From Methanococcus aeolicus Nankai-3 (GTDB lineage: Archaea > AGJL01 > Methanococci > Methanococcales > Methanococcaceae): 64,000 nucleotides of DNA. Location of the stretch: assembly GCF_000017185.1 (NCBI RefSeq), contig NC_009635.1, positions 870,563 to 934,562 on the forward strand, in the 5' to 3' direction. The notes beneath the pieces are model-generated. The model saw only the letters and a program-made list of their open reading frames with translations. It was not told where the DNA came from and did not search any database. Shown in pieces: positions 44,888 to 54,036 of the stretch. A program made the position numbers and the translations under genes. The stretch's first letter is position 1, and each line of letters begins with the position of its first letter.

Positions 44888-45943
44888 TCAGTGTTGTGCA
44901 GTTGTCATGCCCCCGTCCTTCATGTTTTGATGATTGATGTGTGGAGCTCCTGCATTTCCTACTGTGGTATTTTCATATTGATGGTTCATAGGTGCGTTGG
45001 TGTTTGCAGGAGTTCCTGCATTTCCAATATTTTGGTGGCTCATAGGAGCTCCCATGTTGCCCATATTATTCATGTTTGCATTCCCCATCATTTTACCATG
45101 GCCGCCAGCATGTAATTGCAACCTAATCGTTGCCATCTGTTCTCCTTCTAACTGTAAAACTATTCTGTATGCATCTTGGTATTTATTTTGATTCATTAAT
45201 TCATTAACTTCATTTAATTTTTCTTCTAATTCAGTGGTGTTTATTCCCTGTTCTTTTAACATTTCAATTTTCATTTCCATGTGTCTTATTCTATTTTGTA
45301 TTGTCAATTTTACTCTGTCTTCTGGAATGTTCTGAACAGCCACATTAAGCCCCTTATTTCTCAATCTATTTACCACTGCTGAATGATTGTAAGAGTAAAC
45401 TGGATTTTCGATTACTTCCACTTTGTTAGTTCTTAAATGTAATCTTTCAGGTTCTACTGATAAGTTTGTGCCGTTTGATAATAATACCAAATAATGACCG
45501 TCTCTTACTCTTGCCATTGTTTCGTTCAGTGATATATCATCCATTCCATGAGCAACGCAGATTGTTGCATTCCCATAGGCATGAGCAAACTCATTTTGGA
45601 ATCTCATCGTAATATTTGCGTTTGTGTCGTATCTTGTTTGACCGCCTATTCTTTCAACTGTTAAACTCGCATTTTCCAATGCGACAATATAATCATCAAC
45701 AACTGCTAAATTTCCACCGATTACTACTACTTTGTCGGGATTAAGTGATTTTATTTCGTCAATTACGCTTTCGTTGTATATTCCCCATGTTGTAGTAACT
45801 ACTGTTGCATTTAATACATTTGCAACTCCCAAAGCTGCTGTTTGGTCTGCATAATTATCACTTACCAATACGACATCTGTTGCATATACTGCTGATGCCG
45901 ATAGTGCTATTAGCGATAAAAGCACCATTAATTTTTTTAGCAT
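44888..45943 (-). CDS. Secreted CWB2-like protein with Met/His/Asn-rich tail
   Basis: 351 residues from the ATG at 45943 (AGGTGATGAAT upstream). Signal peptide (1-20) ending VYA, then a cell-wall-binding-repeat-2-like region (DVVLVSDNYADQTAALGVANVLNA, VVVIGGNLAVV, RIGGQTRYDTNANI), a helical stretch (about 205-280), and a C-terminal 70-residue tail rich in Met, His, Asn and Gly (GHGKMMGNANMNNMGNMG, SHQNIG). The tail looks metal-binding, especially for copper. Paralogue of the next gene upstream. Confidence 0.72.
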   Translation of the reverse strand: MLKKLMVLLSLIALSASAVYATDVVLVSDNYADQTAALGVANVLNATVVTTTWGIYNESVIDEIKSLNPDKVVVIGGNLAVVDDYIVALENASLTVERIGGQTRYDTNANITMRFQNEFAHAYGNATICVAHGMDDISLNETMARVRDGHYLVLLSNGTNLSVEPERLHLRTNKVEVIENPVYSYNHSAVVNRLRNKGLNVAVQNIPEDRVKLTIQNRIRHMEMKIEMLKEQGINTTELEEKLNEVNELMNQNKYQDAYRIVLQLEGEQMATIRLQLHAGGHGKMMGNANMNNMGNMGAPMSHQNIGNAGTPANTNAPMNHQYENTTVGNAGAPHINHQNMKDGGMTTAQH

Positions 45944-46242
45944 ATTCATCACCTCATAGATTGTAACATTAACATATAATATATTATTGGATATAATTGT
46001 TATTATATATACAGTTCTAAGCTCCATGTCTGTACCCTAAACCATAATCTGTGAGCTATCCACAACATCCATCTTCTCAGGTGTCATTACCACAATAACA
46101 TGATTCAATTGTGCATTTTAAATAATGCTTCCTTGGTCATTAGTGGGATATGCAAAAACTAAGGTAATAACTCCTCATTGCGTCACCATATTGTCACCAA
46201 TTTACACAACTGATAGTAAAAATAAAAATAATTTAAAATTAA
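45944..46242. other. Gap between the two CWB2-like genes
   Basis: It likely contains the promoter of the downstream CWB2-like gene (AT-rich TTATATATACAG at about 46001-46012 on the plus strand). There are two near-repeats of TCACCATATTGTCACCAATT character at about 46182-46201 and a CTGATAG-like tail. No ORF is supported. Confidence 0.35.
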
Positions 46243-47334
46243 TTATTCATTGTCATTATCCTTCCCATCATGCTCCATGCCCTCGCGCTCATTGTGCATT
46301 TCATTGTGTATCTCTTGATGGTTATCTTCAGTATCGTTAATTTCTGAGTGTATTTCGGTGTGTATCTCTTGATGCATTTCCTGGTTATCATGGTTTCTAT
46401 CCATGATTTCATCGCCAATCTCTTTGTGTATCTCTTGATGGTTATCTTCGGTGTCATTGAGCTCATTGTGTGTTTCCTTATGCATTTCATGGTGGTCATC
46501 GTCCATCTCGTGAGCTCTAACAACCATTGCCATCTGTTCTCCTTGAAGTTCTACCATTAATTTATAGGCCTCTTCGTATTTGTCCCCATCCATTGCTTCT
46601 TCAGTTTCATTCAATATGCTTTCTAACTCTTCTAACTTATCTTCCAGTTCTGATGCATCTATTCCTTGACTTTTCAATAGATCGATTTTCATTTTAAGTG
46701 CGGTGATTTTATTTTCCATCATAACTTCTATTTTGTCTTGTGGAACAGCATTAATTTTTACATTAGCTCCTTTCATTTTAAATTTTTCTGCTACTAATGA
46801 ACCGTTATATAGTGGACTGTCCATCACTTCAACTTCCTCAATTTCAAGGTCTAAATCTTCAGGATCTACCGTTAAATTAACCCCATTTGTAAGTAATACC
46901 AAGAGTGGTTTATCCATTCCTTGAAATGTTCCATTCAATGCTATATCGTCTCCATGGTAAACATATACGGTAGTTCCATTTCCAAACATATGCTTAAATT
47001 TCAATACAAGGTTTGCATTGGTTTCGTATCTATTTTCCCCAGCAATTCTCTCAACTTCAATTCCTATATTTTCTAATTCTTTTGTGTAGTTTTCAACAAC
47101 TGCCATCGGACCCCCTACAACAATAACATCATTAGGATTCAATGATCTTATTTCATCTAAAACGCTTTCGTTGAAAATGCCCCACGGTGTCTTTATTACC
47201 GTTGCATTAACTGCCTTAGCTACACCTTCCACAGCCACATAATCTGCATGATTGTCACTTACTAAAATAACATCCGTCGCAGATACCATTGGCACTACAA
47301 TCAGAGTTAGCAATAATATCAGTTTTTTTAGCAT
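46243..47334 (-). CDS. Secreted CWB2-like protein with His/Glu/Asp-rich repeat tail
   Basis: 363 residues from the ATG at 47334 (TTGGTGAAATAT upstream). Signal peptide (1-19, ending VSA), CWB2-like domain (DVILVSDNHADYVAVEGVAKAV, VIVVGGPMAVV, RIAGENRYETNANLV), an amphipathic helical part (about 205-270), then a tail of imperfect repeats such as NDTEDNHQEIHKEI and EMHQEIHTEIHSEI that would bind metal ions through His clusters. The tail is coded by degenerate tandem DNA repeats (about 46290-46480). Likely surface-attached. Confidence 0.72.
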   Translation of the reverse strand: MLKKLILLLTLIVVPMVSATDVILVSDNHADYVAVEGVAKAVNATVIKTPWGIFNESVLDEIRSLNPNDVIVVGGPMAVVENYTKELENIGIEVERIAGENRYETNANLVLKFKHMFGNGTTVYVYHGDDIALNGTFQGMDKPLLVLLTNGVNLTVDPEDLDLEIEEVEVMDSPLYNGSLVAEKFKMKGANVKINAVPQDKIEVMMENKITALKMKIDLLKSQGIDASELEDKLEELESILNETEEAMDGDKYEEAYKLMVELQGEQMAMVVRAHEMDDDHHEMHKETHNELNDTEDNHQEIHKEIGDEIMDRNHDNQEMHQEIHTEIHSEINDTEDNHQEIHNEMHNEREGMEHDGKDNDNE

Positions 47335-47680
47335 ATATTTCACCAAGCTTCTTTTACATTCTATTTCTTTAGATTTCCATATATTTAATTCTTTGTTTTA
47401 TAATTCGTTTATATGTAGTATTTTTACTACACATTACTATATTATGAAACAGGTATATATAGATTATTGAGTTATGTAAAAAATATACACAATTATAAAA
47501 ATATAATTGTAAAAATAAAGATATGGGCAATCGTAGGACGCACCATATAAATGACTATTGTCAAATGGGCAGAAATTGTAGTTATTTGCAACCATACAGT
47601 TAATATTATTTCATATTGTTCCATATGTTTTGACTAAATATGTCCAATATACGATTGACTAAATTAAAATAAAAAATTAA
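47335..47680. other. 346-bp region upstream of the CWB2-like operon
   Basis: It contains the palindrome at 47414-47431 (separate entry) and a degenerate family A-like pair: CAATCGTAGGAC (about 47529) and GTCCAATATACGATTGACTA (about 47643-47662), inverted to one another. No ORF is supported. The AIR-synthase-related gene lies beyond it on the same strand. Confidence 0.4.
47414..47431. promoter_or_regulatory. Palindrome TGTAGTA-tttt-TACTACA
   Basis: Perfect inverted repeat (7-bp arms, 4-nt spacer) 80 bp upstream of the CWB2-like gene start (47334). It is a good candidate operator for the winged-helix regulator encoded at 42546-42857. Confidence 0.45.
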
Positions 47681-49033
47681 TTAAATGTTTTTATTCAATA
47701 ATTCCTTTACAAGTTCTTTCTTTTTAATGGCGTCATCGCATGATTTTTTAACCTTTTCCTTCATAATCTCAAATTCTTCTGTGCTTGGTTTCATTTTTTC
47801 GACTACTTTTTTAACTGGGGTGTATGCAGCCTCCCTAAATTCTGGAATAAGCGGTATTTTTTTACCATCCTCAATTACGAAACTAATATTTCCTTCTTTT
47901 ACTTCCCCGATTATTTTTGCCCCTGTTTTTTCCATAATTATATCTGCATGTTCCTTTGGTGCAATAATTAATAAACTATCAATAGAAACGCCCAATGGGT
48001 CAATATTCAATTTATTCAGCATATCCAAAACCTTTGGATTTATTAAATTATATATTTTATCCTTATCTACTTCCAATGAAACGGTTGCAGTTTTTGAAAT
48101 TTCGTAGGCATCCCCCCTAAGCCCCCCGTTTGTCACATCAGTCATTACATGGATATATTTTAATAAATTGTTATCAATTAGACTTTTACATGCCTTTAAG
48201 AAATCCACATTGAGTGTTTCATAAATTACATCAAACATTCCATAATATAATGCCGTTGTGGATATTGTTCCTCCACCACTTCCTTCGGTCATTAAAATTA
48301 CATCTCCAACTTCTGCTCTAACTCGCGAGGTTGGTAGATTATCATTTATAACACCGATTGCACCAACTGCACTCACCATTCTATCTCCCAATACCATATC
48401 TCCCCCAACTCTTAGTGTACTTCCTGCAACCAATGGAACACCTATTGCCTCAGATACTGCACAAATACCGCCTGTAAAATCAAATATCTTTGACACATCC
48501 CCATCATCTGCCAAATGGATATCACTTATAAGTGCAACAGGGTCTGCACCCATTACAAAAACATCTCTAAGGCATGCCCTACAAACATGAAAACCTGCTA
48601 AAAAAGGAAAATCGCTTAATCGTGAGTGAGTCCCATCAATTGCCACAACGGTATATTTTGAATCTGCCCTTACAACTCCTCCGTCGTCTTGTTCCCTACT
48701 ATCTACTATTGTATTTTGGTTTGTGCTCTCTATTATTCTGGCTATTTGCTTGTGTATGAAAAAATCCCCTTCTCCTCGGCTACCTCCGCCCATTTCCCCC
48801 ATTTTTACATCGGATTCAATGCAATCCAATAAATATTTTAATTTACTATCTTTAATAGATTTATATGAATTTATAGTTTTTACTTCCGATATAACTGCAT
48901 TTACAAATTCTTTTGCAATATCTTCGCTTATATCTGTTTTTATCTCAGTGATTCTTTTGAATCCATCTTCGATTATTTTATTTTCGGGAATTTTATTATT
49001 TAGGCATCTTTTTACATAGCCTTCTATATCCAT
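47681..49033 (-). CDS. AIR synthase-related protein (PurM/HypE/SelD superfamily)
   Basis: 450 residues. An N-terminal helical extension (1-75) precedes the AIRS domains: GGGSRGEGDFFIHKQIARI (Gly-rich ATP-binding loop), VVAIDGTHSRLSDFPF, CLRDVFVMGADPVALISDIH, and VLGDRMVSAVGAIGV in the first, TDVTNGGLRGDAYEIS in the second. The enzymes in the superfamily use ATP to activate amide or carboxamide oxygens. Substrate unknown; some methanogen paralogues are methanogenesis markers. The start has TGGTGTAATT. Confidence 0.8.
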   Translation of the reverse strand: MDIEGYVKRCLNNKIPENKIIEDGFKRITEIKTDISEDIAKEFVNAVISEVKTINSYKSIKDSKLKYLLDCIESDVKMGEMGGGSRGEGDFFIHKQIARIIESTNQNTIVDSREQDDGGVVRADSKYTVVAIDGTHSRLSDFPFLAGFHVCRACLRDVFVMGADPVALISDIHLADDGDVSKIFDFTGGICAVSEAIGVPLVAGSTLRVGGDMVLGDRMVSAVGAIGVINDNLPTSRVRAEVGDVILMTEGSGGGTISTTALYYGMFDVIYETLNVDFLKACKSLIDNNLLKYIHVMTDVTNGGLRGDAYEISKTATVSLEVDKDKIYNLINPKVLDMLNKLNIDPLGVSIDSLLIIAPKEHADIIMEKTGAKIIGEVKEGNISFVIEDGKKIPLIPEFREAAYTPVKKVVEKMKPSTEEFEIMKEKVKKSCDDAIKKKELVKELLNKNI

Positions 49034-49161
49034 AATTACACCAAATTGATTAATATATTAATTATTTATATGGTTATATAATTATATATTCATTTATAAA
49101 AATAGAATAATGATAAAAATAAAAATATGATATATTGGGAGCTCCTGCTAAAAATCCCAAT

Positions 49162-49389
49162 TATAGTCAATCTTCGGTCGTTTTCATAAATATACCCTAA
49201 TTAAAAAGGGCAAAATCCGTATTATATTACTAAAAAACGAAGTAAATATGCGTCCTAATTTCTCAAAACTCCGAAGGAATTTTTACGGCAGTATAAATTT
49301 TCCATTGGAAAATTTAGAGACTGTAAATCGTTTCCAAAGGAAACGATTGAAATAGGACGAATAAGGACAGTTATTGAAGATTAACTATA
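49162..49389. repeat. Family A MITE-like element, copy 4 (with three hairpin cassettes)
   Basis: 228 bp, the longest copy: TATAGTCAATCTTCGGTC at the left and TATTGAAGATTAACTATA at the right. The interior has cassettes AAAACTCCgaaGGAATTTT, AATTTTCCattGGAAAATT and AATCGTTTCCaaAGGAAACGATT (about 49263-49350). It fills most of the 392-bp gap between the AIR-synthase relative and NAC; a GGAGCTCC (49137) lies outside its left end. Confidence 0.8.
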
Positions 49390-49425
49390 AAAGGACATTA
49401 TAAAAATTGATTTAAACCTATATAT

Positions 49426-49818
49426 TTATTGACTTAATTTTAAAATTGCTTCGGCTATGTCTCCATTACATTCTTCCAATACTTTTTTAGCCTCTTCTTC
49501 GGAAACTTCGCACTGATTTACCACCATTTCGATATCTTCCTTAGTAATATCCAATTTAACTTCCTCGTCTTTTATTTGTTCTTTCTGCTCAGCTTTTATG
49601 TCGTCTTTTTTGATATTTTTAGCTCTTCCTGTTATGGTATATGTTTTATTTCCCATTACATCCATTACTTGAACTTTTGGTTTTTCAAATACCATTATTT
49701 TATCTTCTAATTCCATGGTTATTTTTAATACCTTAATATCTTTGGAATCCATTCCCATATCGCTCATCATTTTTTGCATTTGTCTCATCATTTTTGGATT
49801 CATTCTTCCCGGAAACAT
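49426..49818 (-). CDS. nac: Nascent polypeptide-associated complex protein
   Basis: 130 residues. The NAC domain (about 32-75, MEFEKPKVQVMDVMGNKTYTITG-like region) and a C-terminal UBA domain (about 95-130, VVNQCEVSEEEAKKVLEECNGDIAEAILKL) match the archaeal homodimeric NAC, which binds ribosomes and emerging chains. The basic Met-rich N-terminus (MNPKMMRQMQKMMSDMG) is the usual archaeal form. The start has AAGGTGAAAAT. Confidence 0.93.
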   Translation of the reverse strand: MFPGRMNPKMMRQMQKMMSDMGMDSKDIKVLKITMELEDKIMVFEKPKVQVMDVMGNKTYTITGRAKNIKKDDIKAEQKEQIKDEEVKLDITKEDIEMVVNQCEVSEEEAKKVLEECNGDIAEAILKLSQ

Positions 49819-49847
49819 ATTTTCACCTTTTTATTATTTACATAATT

Positions 49848-49962
49848 TATAGTATGTTCGGGAACAACTTACACTCATTATATTTGCTCCCCTATTTTGT
49901 ATTTTGTTAGTTAATATAATAAAATACCATAGAATATTTAGAGAATAGACTTGAACATACTA
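49848..49962. repeat. Family B MITE-like element, copy 4
   Basis: 115 bp: TATAGTATGTTCGGGAAC at the left and TTGAACATACTA at the right, a near-perfect inverted repeat of 10-12 bases. It lies between the divergent nac and hypD genes. The rest of that 361-bp gap (49963-50179) is very AT-rich with promoter-like ATATTATATTG sequence and no ORF. Confidence 0.72.
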
Positions 49963-50179
49963 ATACCGTAATGAGATATATTATAATTATAATGATTTTA
50001 ATATAATATGATACATATTATATCAAATATATTAAATTGTATGTATAACATATATGATATATTATATTGAATGATTATTAATTTAATACATACCTATTTA
50101 TCTTTTATATATTTTATTAATGTCCAAATGTTTATAATATTTTAATATTTATAATAATAAGTTTATTAATGTGATAATT

Positions 50180-51301
50180 ATGCTCCAAAATGTTAATGAC
50201 AAAACATTAATTAAAAAATCAATATTGGGAATTAAAAAATTAGCAGATGAATTAAACAAAGATGTAAAAATAATGCATGTATGCGGTTCTCATGAACATA
50301 CAATATGCAAATATGGAATAAGAGATGTATTGCCAAATAATATAACTGTTATACCGGGTCCGGGCTGTCCTGTATGTGTTACAACCCAAAAAGAAATTGA
50401 TAAGGCCATATATTTAGCAGAAAAAGGATATACTGTTGCCACACTCGGGGACATGTATAGAGTTCCAGGAAGTGAAAAATCATTGATGCAACTTCAATCA
50501 GAGGGGGCCGATGTAAAAATAGTATATGGTATAGGGGATGCCGTTAAATTTGCAAAGGAAAATCCAGATAAAAAGGTTGTATTTGTGGCAATAGGATTTG
50601 AAACCACTGCACCAACTACGGCTTCGGAGCTCCTTAGTTTAAATAATTACAACAATAATGAAGACAATATAAAAAATAATAAAACCATAGATAATTTCCA
50701 TATATTGAACTGCCATAGGCAAACTCCACCAGTTATGGACTTCTTATTAAGAGAGGGAACTGTAAATATGGACGGATTTATATGTCCCGGGCATGTTTCA
50801 GTTATTACTGGATTAAAACCATATTATGCACCTTGTGAAAAATATAAAGCTCCAATGGTGGTTGCAGGATTTGAACCAATTGATGTTTTAATGTCTATAT
50901 TTTTAATATTAAAACAGATGATAAATGAGGAGGCAAAAGTAGAAAATGCCTATAAAAGAGGGGTTAGGGAGGAAGGAAATATTGTAGCTCAAAAAATTAT
51001 AAATAAAGTATTCGAACCTTGCGATGTAGCTTGGAGGGGTTTTCCAGTAATTACCGATGGAGGATTAAAATTAAGAGAAGAATATGAAAAATATGATATA
51101 CACAATATAGAGGAGCTCCCTGTAATTGAAGAAAAAATAAACAAAGCCTGTATATGTAGTAAAATATTGAGGGGAGAAAAATTACCAACTGACTGTAAAT
51201 TGTTCGGAGCTCCCTGCAATCCAATGAATCCAATAGGTAGTTGTATGGTTTCAGACGAGGGAACATGCAGAATATTTTATAAATACCATAATAAATTATA
51301 A
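50180..51301 (+). CDS. hypD: Hydrogenase formation protein HypD
   Basis: 373 residues from the ATG at 50180 (TGTGATAA upstream). All HypD hallmarks are visible: MHVCGSHEHTICKYG (about 32-46), PGPGCPVCVT (about 63-72), GFETTAPTT, the CHRQTPPVMDFLL block, GFICPGHVSVI, and the C-terminal CKLFGAPCNPMNPIGSCMVS binding a 4Fe-4S cluster. With HypC it builds the Fe(CN)2CO moiety of [NiFe]-hydrogenases. It stands alone apart from the downstream P-type ATPase. Confidence 0.95.
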   Translation: MLQNVNDKTLIKKSILGIKKLADELNKDVKIMHVCGSHEHTICKYGIRDVLPNNITVIPGPGCPVCVTTQKEIDKAIYLAEKGYTVATLGDMYRVPGSEKSLMQLQSEGADVKIVYGIGDAVKFAKENPDKKVVFVAIGFETTAPTTASELLSLNNYNNNEDNIKNNKTIDNFHILNCHRQTPPVMDFLLREGTVNMDGFICPGHVSVITGLKPYYAPCEKYKAPMVVAGFEPIDVLMSIFLILKQMINEEAKVENAYKRGVREEGNIVAQKIINKVFEPCDVAWRGFPVITDGGLKLREEYEKYDIHNIEELPVIEEKINKACICSKILRGEKLPTDCKLFGAPCNPMNPIGSCMVSDEGTCRIFYKYHNKL

Positions 51302-51333
51302 TTAATATTGTGATATTTTGTGGTGTGATATTT

Positions 51334-54003
51334 ATGGGATATCTGGGTTTAACCGCACAGGAAGCCGAAGAAAGATTAAAGAAATATGGCTACAATGAAT
51401 TAGAGGTAAAAAAGAAAATAACATGGTTTAATATATTAGTTAGACAATTTGTTAGTAATTTTTTAGTGTGGGTTCTTATTGTAGCTATGGCCATATCGGC
51501 TTATATCGGCGAGATGCTTAATTTTTGGATGATATTATTTTTAATAATTTTTGTTATTATGATGGGATTTGTTCAAGAATATAAGGCTGAAAAGGCCATG
51601 GAATCTTTAAAAAAATTCATTCAATATAAAACCCAAGTTATAAGGGACGGTTGGGCATGTGAGATATTTAGTAAAGAAGTAGTTCCGGGGGATATTTTAG
51701 TTTTAAAAATGGGCGATAAAATTCCTGCTGATGCAAAAATTATAACAACTTCAGGAGAATTTAAAGTTGATGAGTCAATTTTAACTGGCGAAAGTAATGT
51801 TGTAAAAAAATCTAAGGAGGATTTAATTTTTGCTGGAACTCAGGTCGTGCATGGAGCATGTAAATCCACCGTAATTAATACGGGCATGAAAACAGAACTT
51901 GGAAAAATTGCGGAGATGGTTGAAAAAGAAGAAGAAAAAACCCCACTTCAAATAAAAATACATAATTTAGGAAAAACTTTATCATTTGTTGCCCTATTGG
52001 CCTGTATTCTCATTTTTAGTTTTGGTATTTTTATGGGAGCTCCCATTTATAGTATGTTAATGGTTGCATTGGCTCTTGCAGTGGCTGCTGTTCCTGAGGG
52101 ACTTCCCCTTGCCCTTACTCTTACATTATCTCTTGGTATGCATAATATGGCAAAGCATAATGCAGTTGTAAGAAAGATGCTTGCAGTTGAAACCCTTGGT
52201 TCAGTTACTGTGATTTGCACAGATAAAACAGGAACATTAACAAAAAATGAAATGACTGTTGAGAAAATTTATGTAAATGGCGAATTTTATGACATTGGGA
52301 CAATTGACAGCGAATCAAAAGAATATATTTTAAAAGAAGGTAAAAAAATAGAGCCCGATGAAGAAAAAAATCTAATTTTATTATTAAAGGCTGTTTCGTT
52401 ATGCAATAATGCCCAAATAACCAGTCCAATATCTCCTGAAACCATCGAAACTGATATGTTGGGAGACCCTACGGAAGTGGCACTTGCCGTTGTAGGAACA
52501 AAAATAGGGTTGTGGAAGCATAATTTAGATGCAGAATATCTGAAAATACATGAAATACCATTTACATCTAAAAGAAAATTAATGACAACCGTTCATCGCA
52601 TAAATGATAATGAATCAATAGTATTCACAAAGGGAGCTCCCGAAGTAATATTAAATACCTGTAAATTTATTGAAAAAAATAATGAAATTGAAGAGATTGA
52701 TGGGAGTACTATTGAAGAGATATTAATGACAAACAGCGATTTGGCAGGTTCTTCTTATCGAGTTATTGGAGTAGCATATAAAAAAATTTCTAATTATGAT
52801 ATAGATAATTTAAATGACAATATTATAGAGAAAGATTTAACTTTTTTAGGACTCATAGGAATGATAGACCCCCCCAAAAAAGGAGTATATGAAGCAGTTA
52901 AATCATGCAAAAAAGCAGGCATAGAAATTATAATGATAACCGGCGATGGTGAAGAAACTGCAAAAGCAATAGGGGAAAAAATTGGCATATATACTAAAGA
53001 TGAAGATGAAAATAAAATAAATGATTCAGATATAGTAAAAAATATAATTAAAAAGGGAACTATTGTAGGAACTGAATTGGATAGTTTAAGCGAAGATGAA
53101 TTTGACATTATTGTTGATGCTGTTAGCATATATGCAAGAGTTGTGCCCGAACAGAAGCTTAAAATTGTAAAGTCATTGAAAAAGAAAGGACATATCGTAG
53201 CTATGACCGGCGATGGTGTTAATGATGCTCCTGCTTTAAAGATAGCGGATATAGGCATAGCAATGGGCAAAAAGGGAACAGATGTTGCAAAAGAATCAAG
53301 TGATATGATACTTCAAGATGATAATTTTGCCACGATAGTGGAGGCCATTAAGATAGGTAGAAATATTTATGAAAATATAGAAAAATTCACCTGTTATTTA
53401 GTATCCCATAATTTTATGCAGGTTATCCTTATAGCCATTGGAATATTTATATTTGGATTTGATTATCTGCCGTTATTGCCATTACATATTTTATTTATAA
53501 ATGCAGTTGGTGAAGAACTACCTGCCATATCACTTGGAATGAGCCCCGTTAGAAAAGAAATTATGGATAAACCCCCAAGAAAGACACAAAACATACTTAA
53601 TAAAATGAATTTATATTTAGTTTCCAGTTTAGCCATATTTATGACGGTTGTAGTTTTTGGAGTATTTATTTTCTCCAATCCATTGGAAAATATAGAATAT
53701 GCAAGAACCATGGCATTTAGTGTAGTGGTTGGAATGATAATATTTAACACATTTAACTTTATATCGCTCGATAAATCCATATTTAAAATAGATTATCCAT
53801 TAAATAAAATGCTAATTATAGCCATATCATTTATCGCAATAATAACAATAGGTATCTTAAATATTTCTTATTTAAAAGAAATTTTTAAATTTGCATCACT
53901 CAATTTAAAAGATTGGATTATATGCATAATAGCATCATTTTCAACAGTTATATTTATGGAATTCATTAAAATACATAACAAATTTAAAAATAGCAATAAA
54001 TAA
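51334..54003 (+). CDS. P-type cation-transporting ATPase, Ca2+-type (P2)
   Basis: 889 residues from the ATG at 51334 (GGTGTGATATTT upstream). About ten membrane spans; cation-site PEGLPLALTLTLSLG in M4, phosphorylation site CTDKTGTLTKNE (about 293-304), KGAPEVIL, TGDGVNDAPALK, and a cation ATPase C-terminal domain. It has an N-terminal cation-ATPase domain (LTAQEAEERLKKYGYNEL). It resembles SERCA/PMCA-type pumps and is most likely a Ca2+ (or Mn2+) exporter. The gene starts 32 bp after hypD. Confidence 0.92.
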   Translation: MGYLGLTAQEAEERLKKYGYNELEVKKKITWFNILVRQFVSNFLVWVLIVAMAISAYIGEMLNFWMILFLIIFVIMMGFVQEYKAEKAMESLKKFIQYKTQVIRDGWACEIFSKEVVPGDILVLKMGDKIPADAKIITTSGEFKVDESILTGESNVVKKSKEDLIFAGTQVVHGACKSTVINTGMKTELGKIAEMVEKEEEKTPLQIKIHNLGKTLSFVALLACILIFSFGIFMGAPIYSMLMVALALAVAAVPEGLPLALTLTLSLGMHNMAKHNAVVRKMLAVETLGSVTVICTDKTGTLTKNEMTVEKIYVNGEFYDIGTIDSESKEYILKEGKKIEPDEEKNLILLLKAVSLCNNAQITSPISPETIETDMLGDPTEVALAVVGTKIGLWKHNLDAEYLKIHEIPFTSKRKLMTTVHRINDNESIVFTKGAPEVILNTCKFIEKNNEIEEIDGSTIEEILMTNSDLAGSSYRVIGVAYKKISNYDIDNLNDNIIEKDLTFLGLIGMIDPPKKGVYEAVKSCKKAGIEIIMITGDGEETAKAIGEKIGIYTKDEDENKINDSDIVKNIIKKGTIVGTELDSLSEDEFDIIVDAVSIYARVVPEQKLKIVKSLKKKGHIVAMTGDGVNDAPALKIADIGIAMGKKGTDVAKESSDMILQDDNFATIVEAIKIGRNIYENIEKFTCYLVSHNFMQVILIAIGIFIFGFDYLPLLPLHILFINAVGEELPAISLGMSPVRKEIMDKPPRKTQNILNKMNLYLVSSLAIFMTVVVFGVFIFSNPLENIEYARTMAFSVVVGMIIFNTFNFISLDKSIFKIDYPLNKMLIIAISFIAIITIGILNISYLKEIFKFASLNLKDWIICIIASFSTVIFMEFIKIHNKFKNSNK

Positions 54004-54036
54004 TGATAGAAGATAAATAATAAATTAAAAGAAAAA

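Noticed and set aside
46125-46340. 71-codon plus-strand frame between the CWB2-like genes
   Set aside because: It runs into the antisense of the His-rich tail and has no start signal; composition is that of a shadow.
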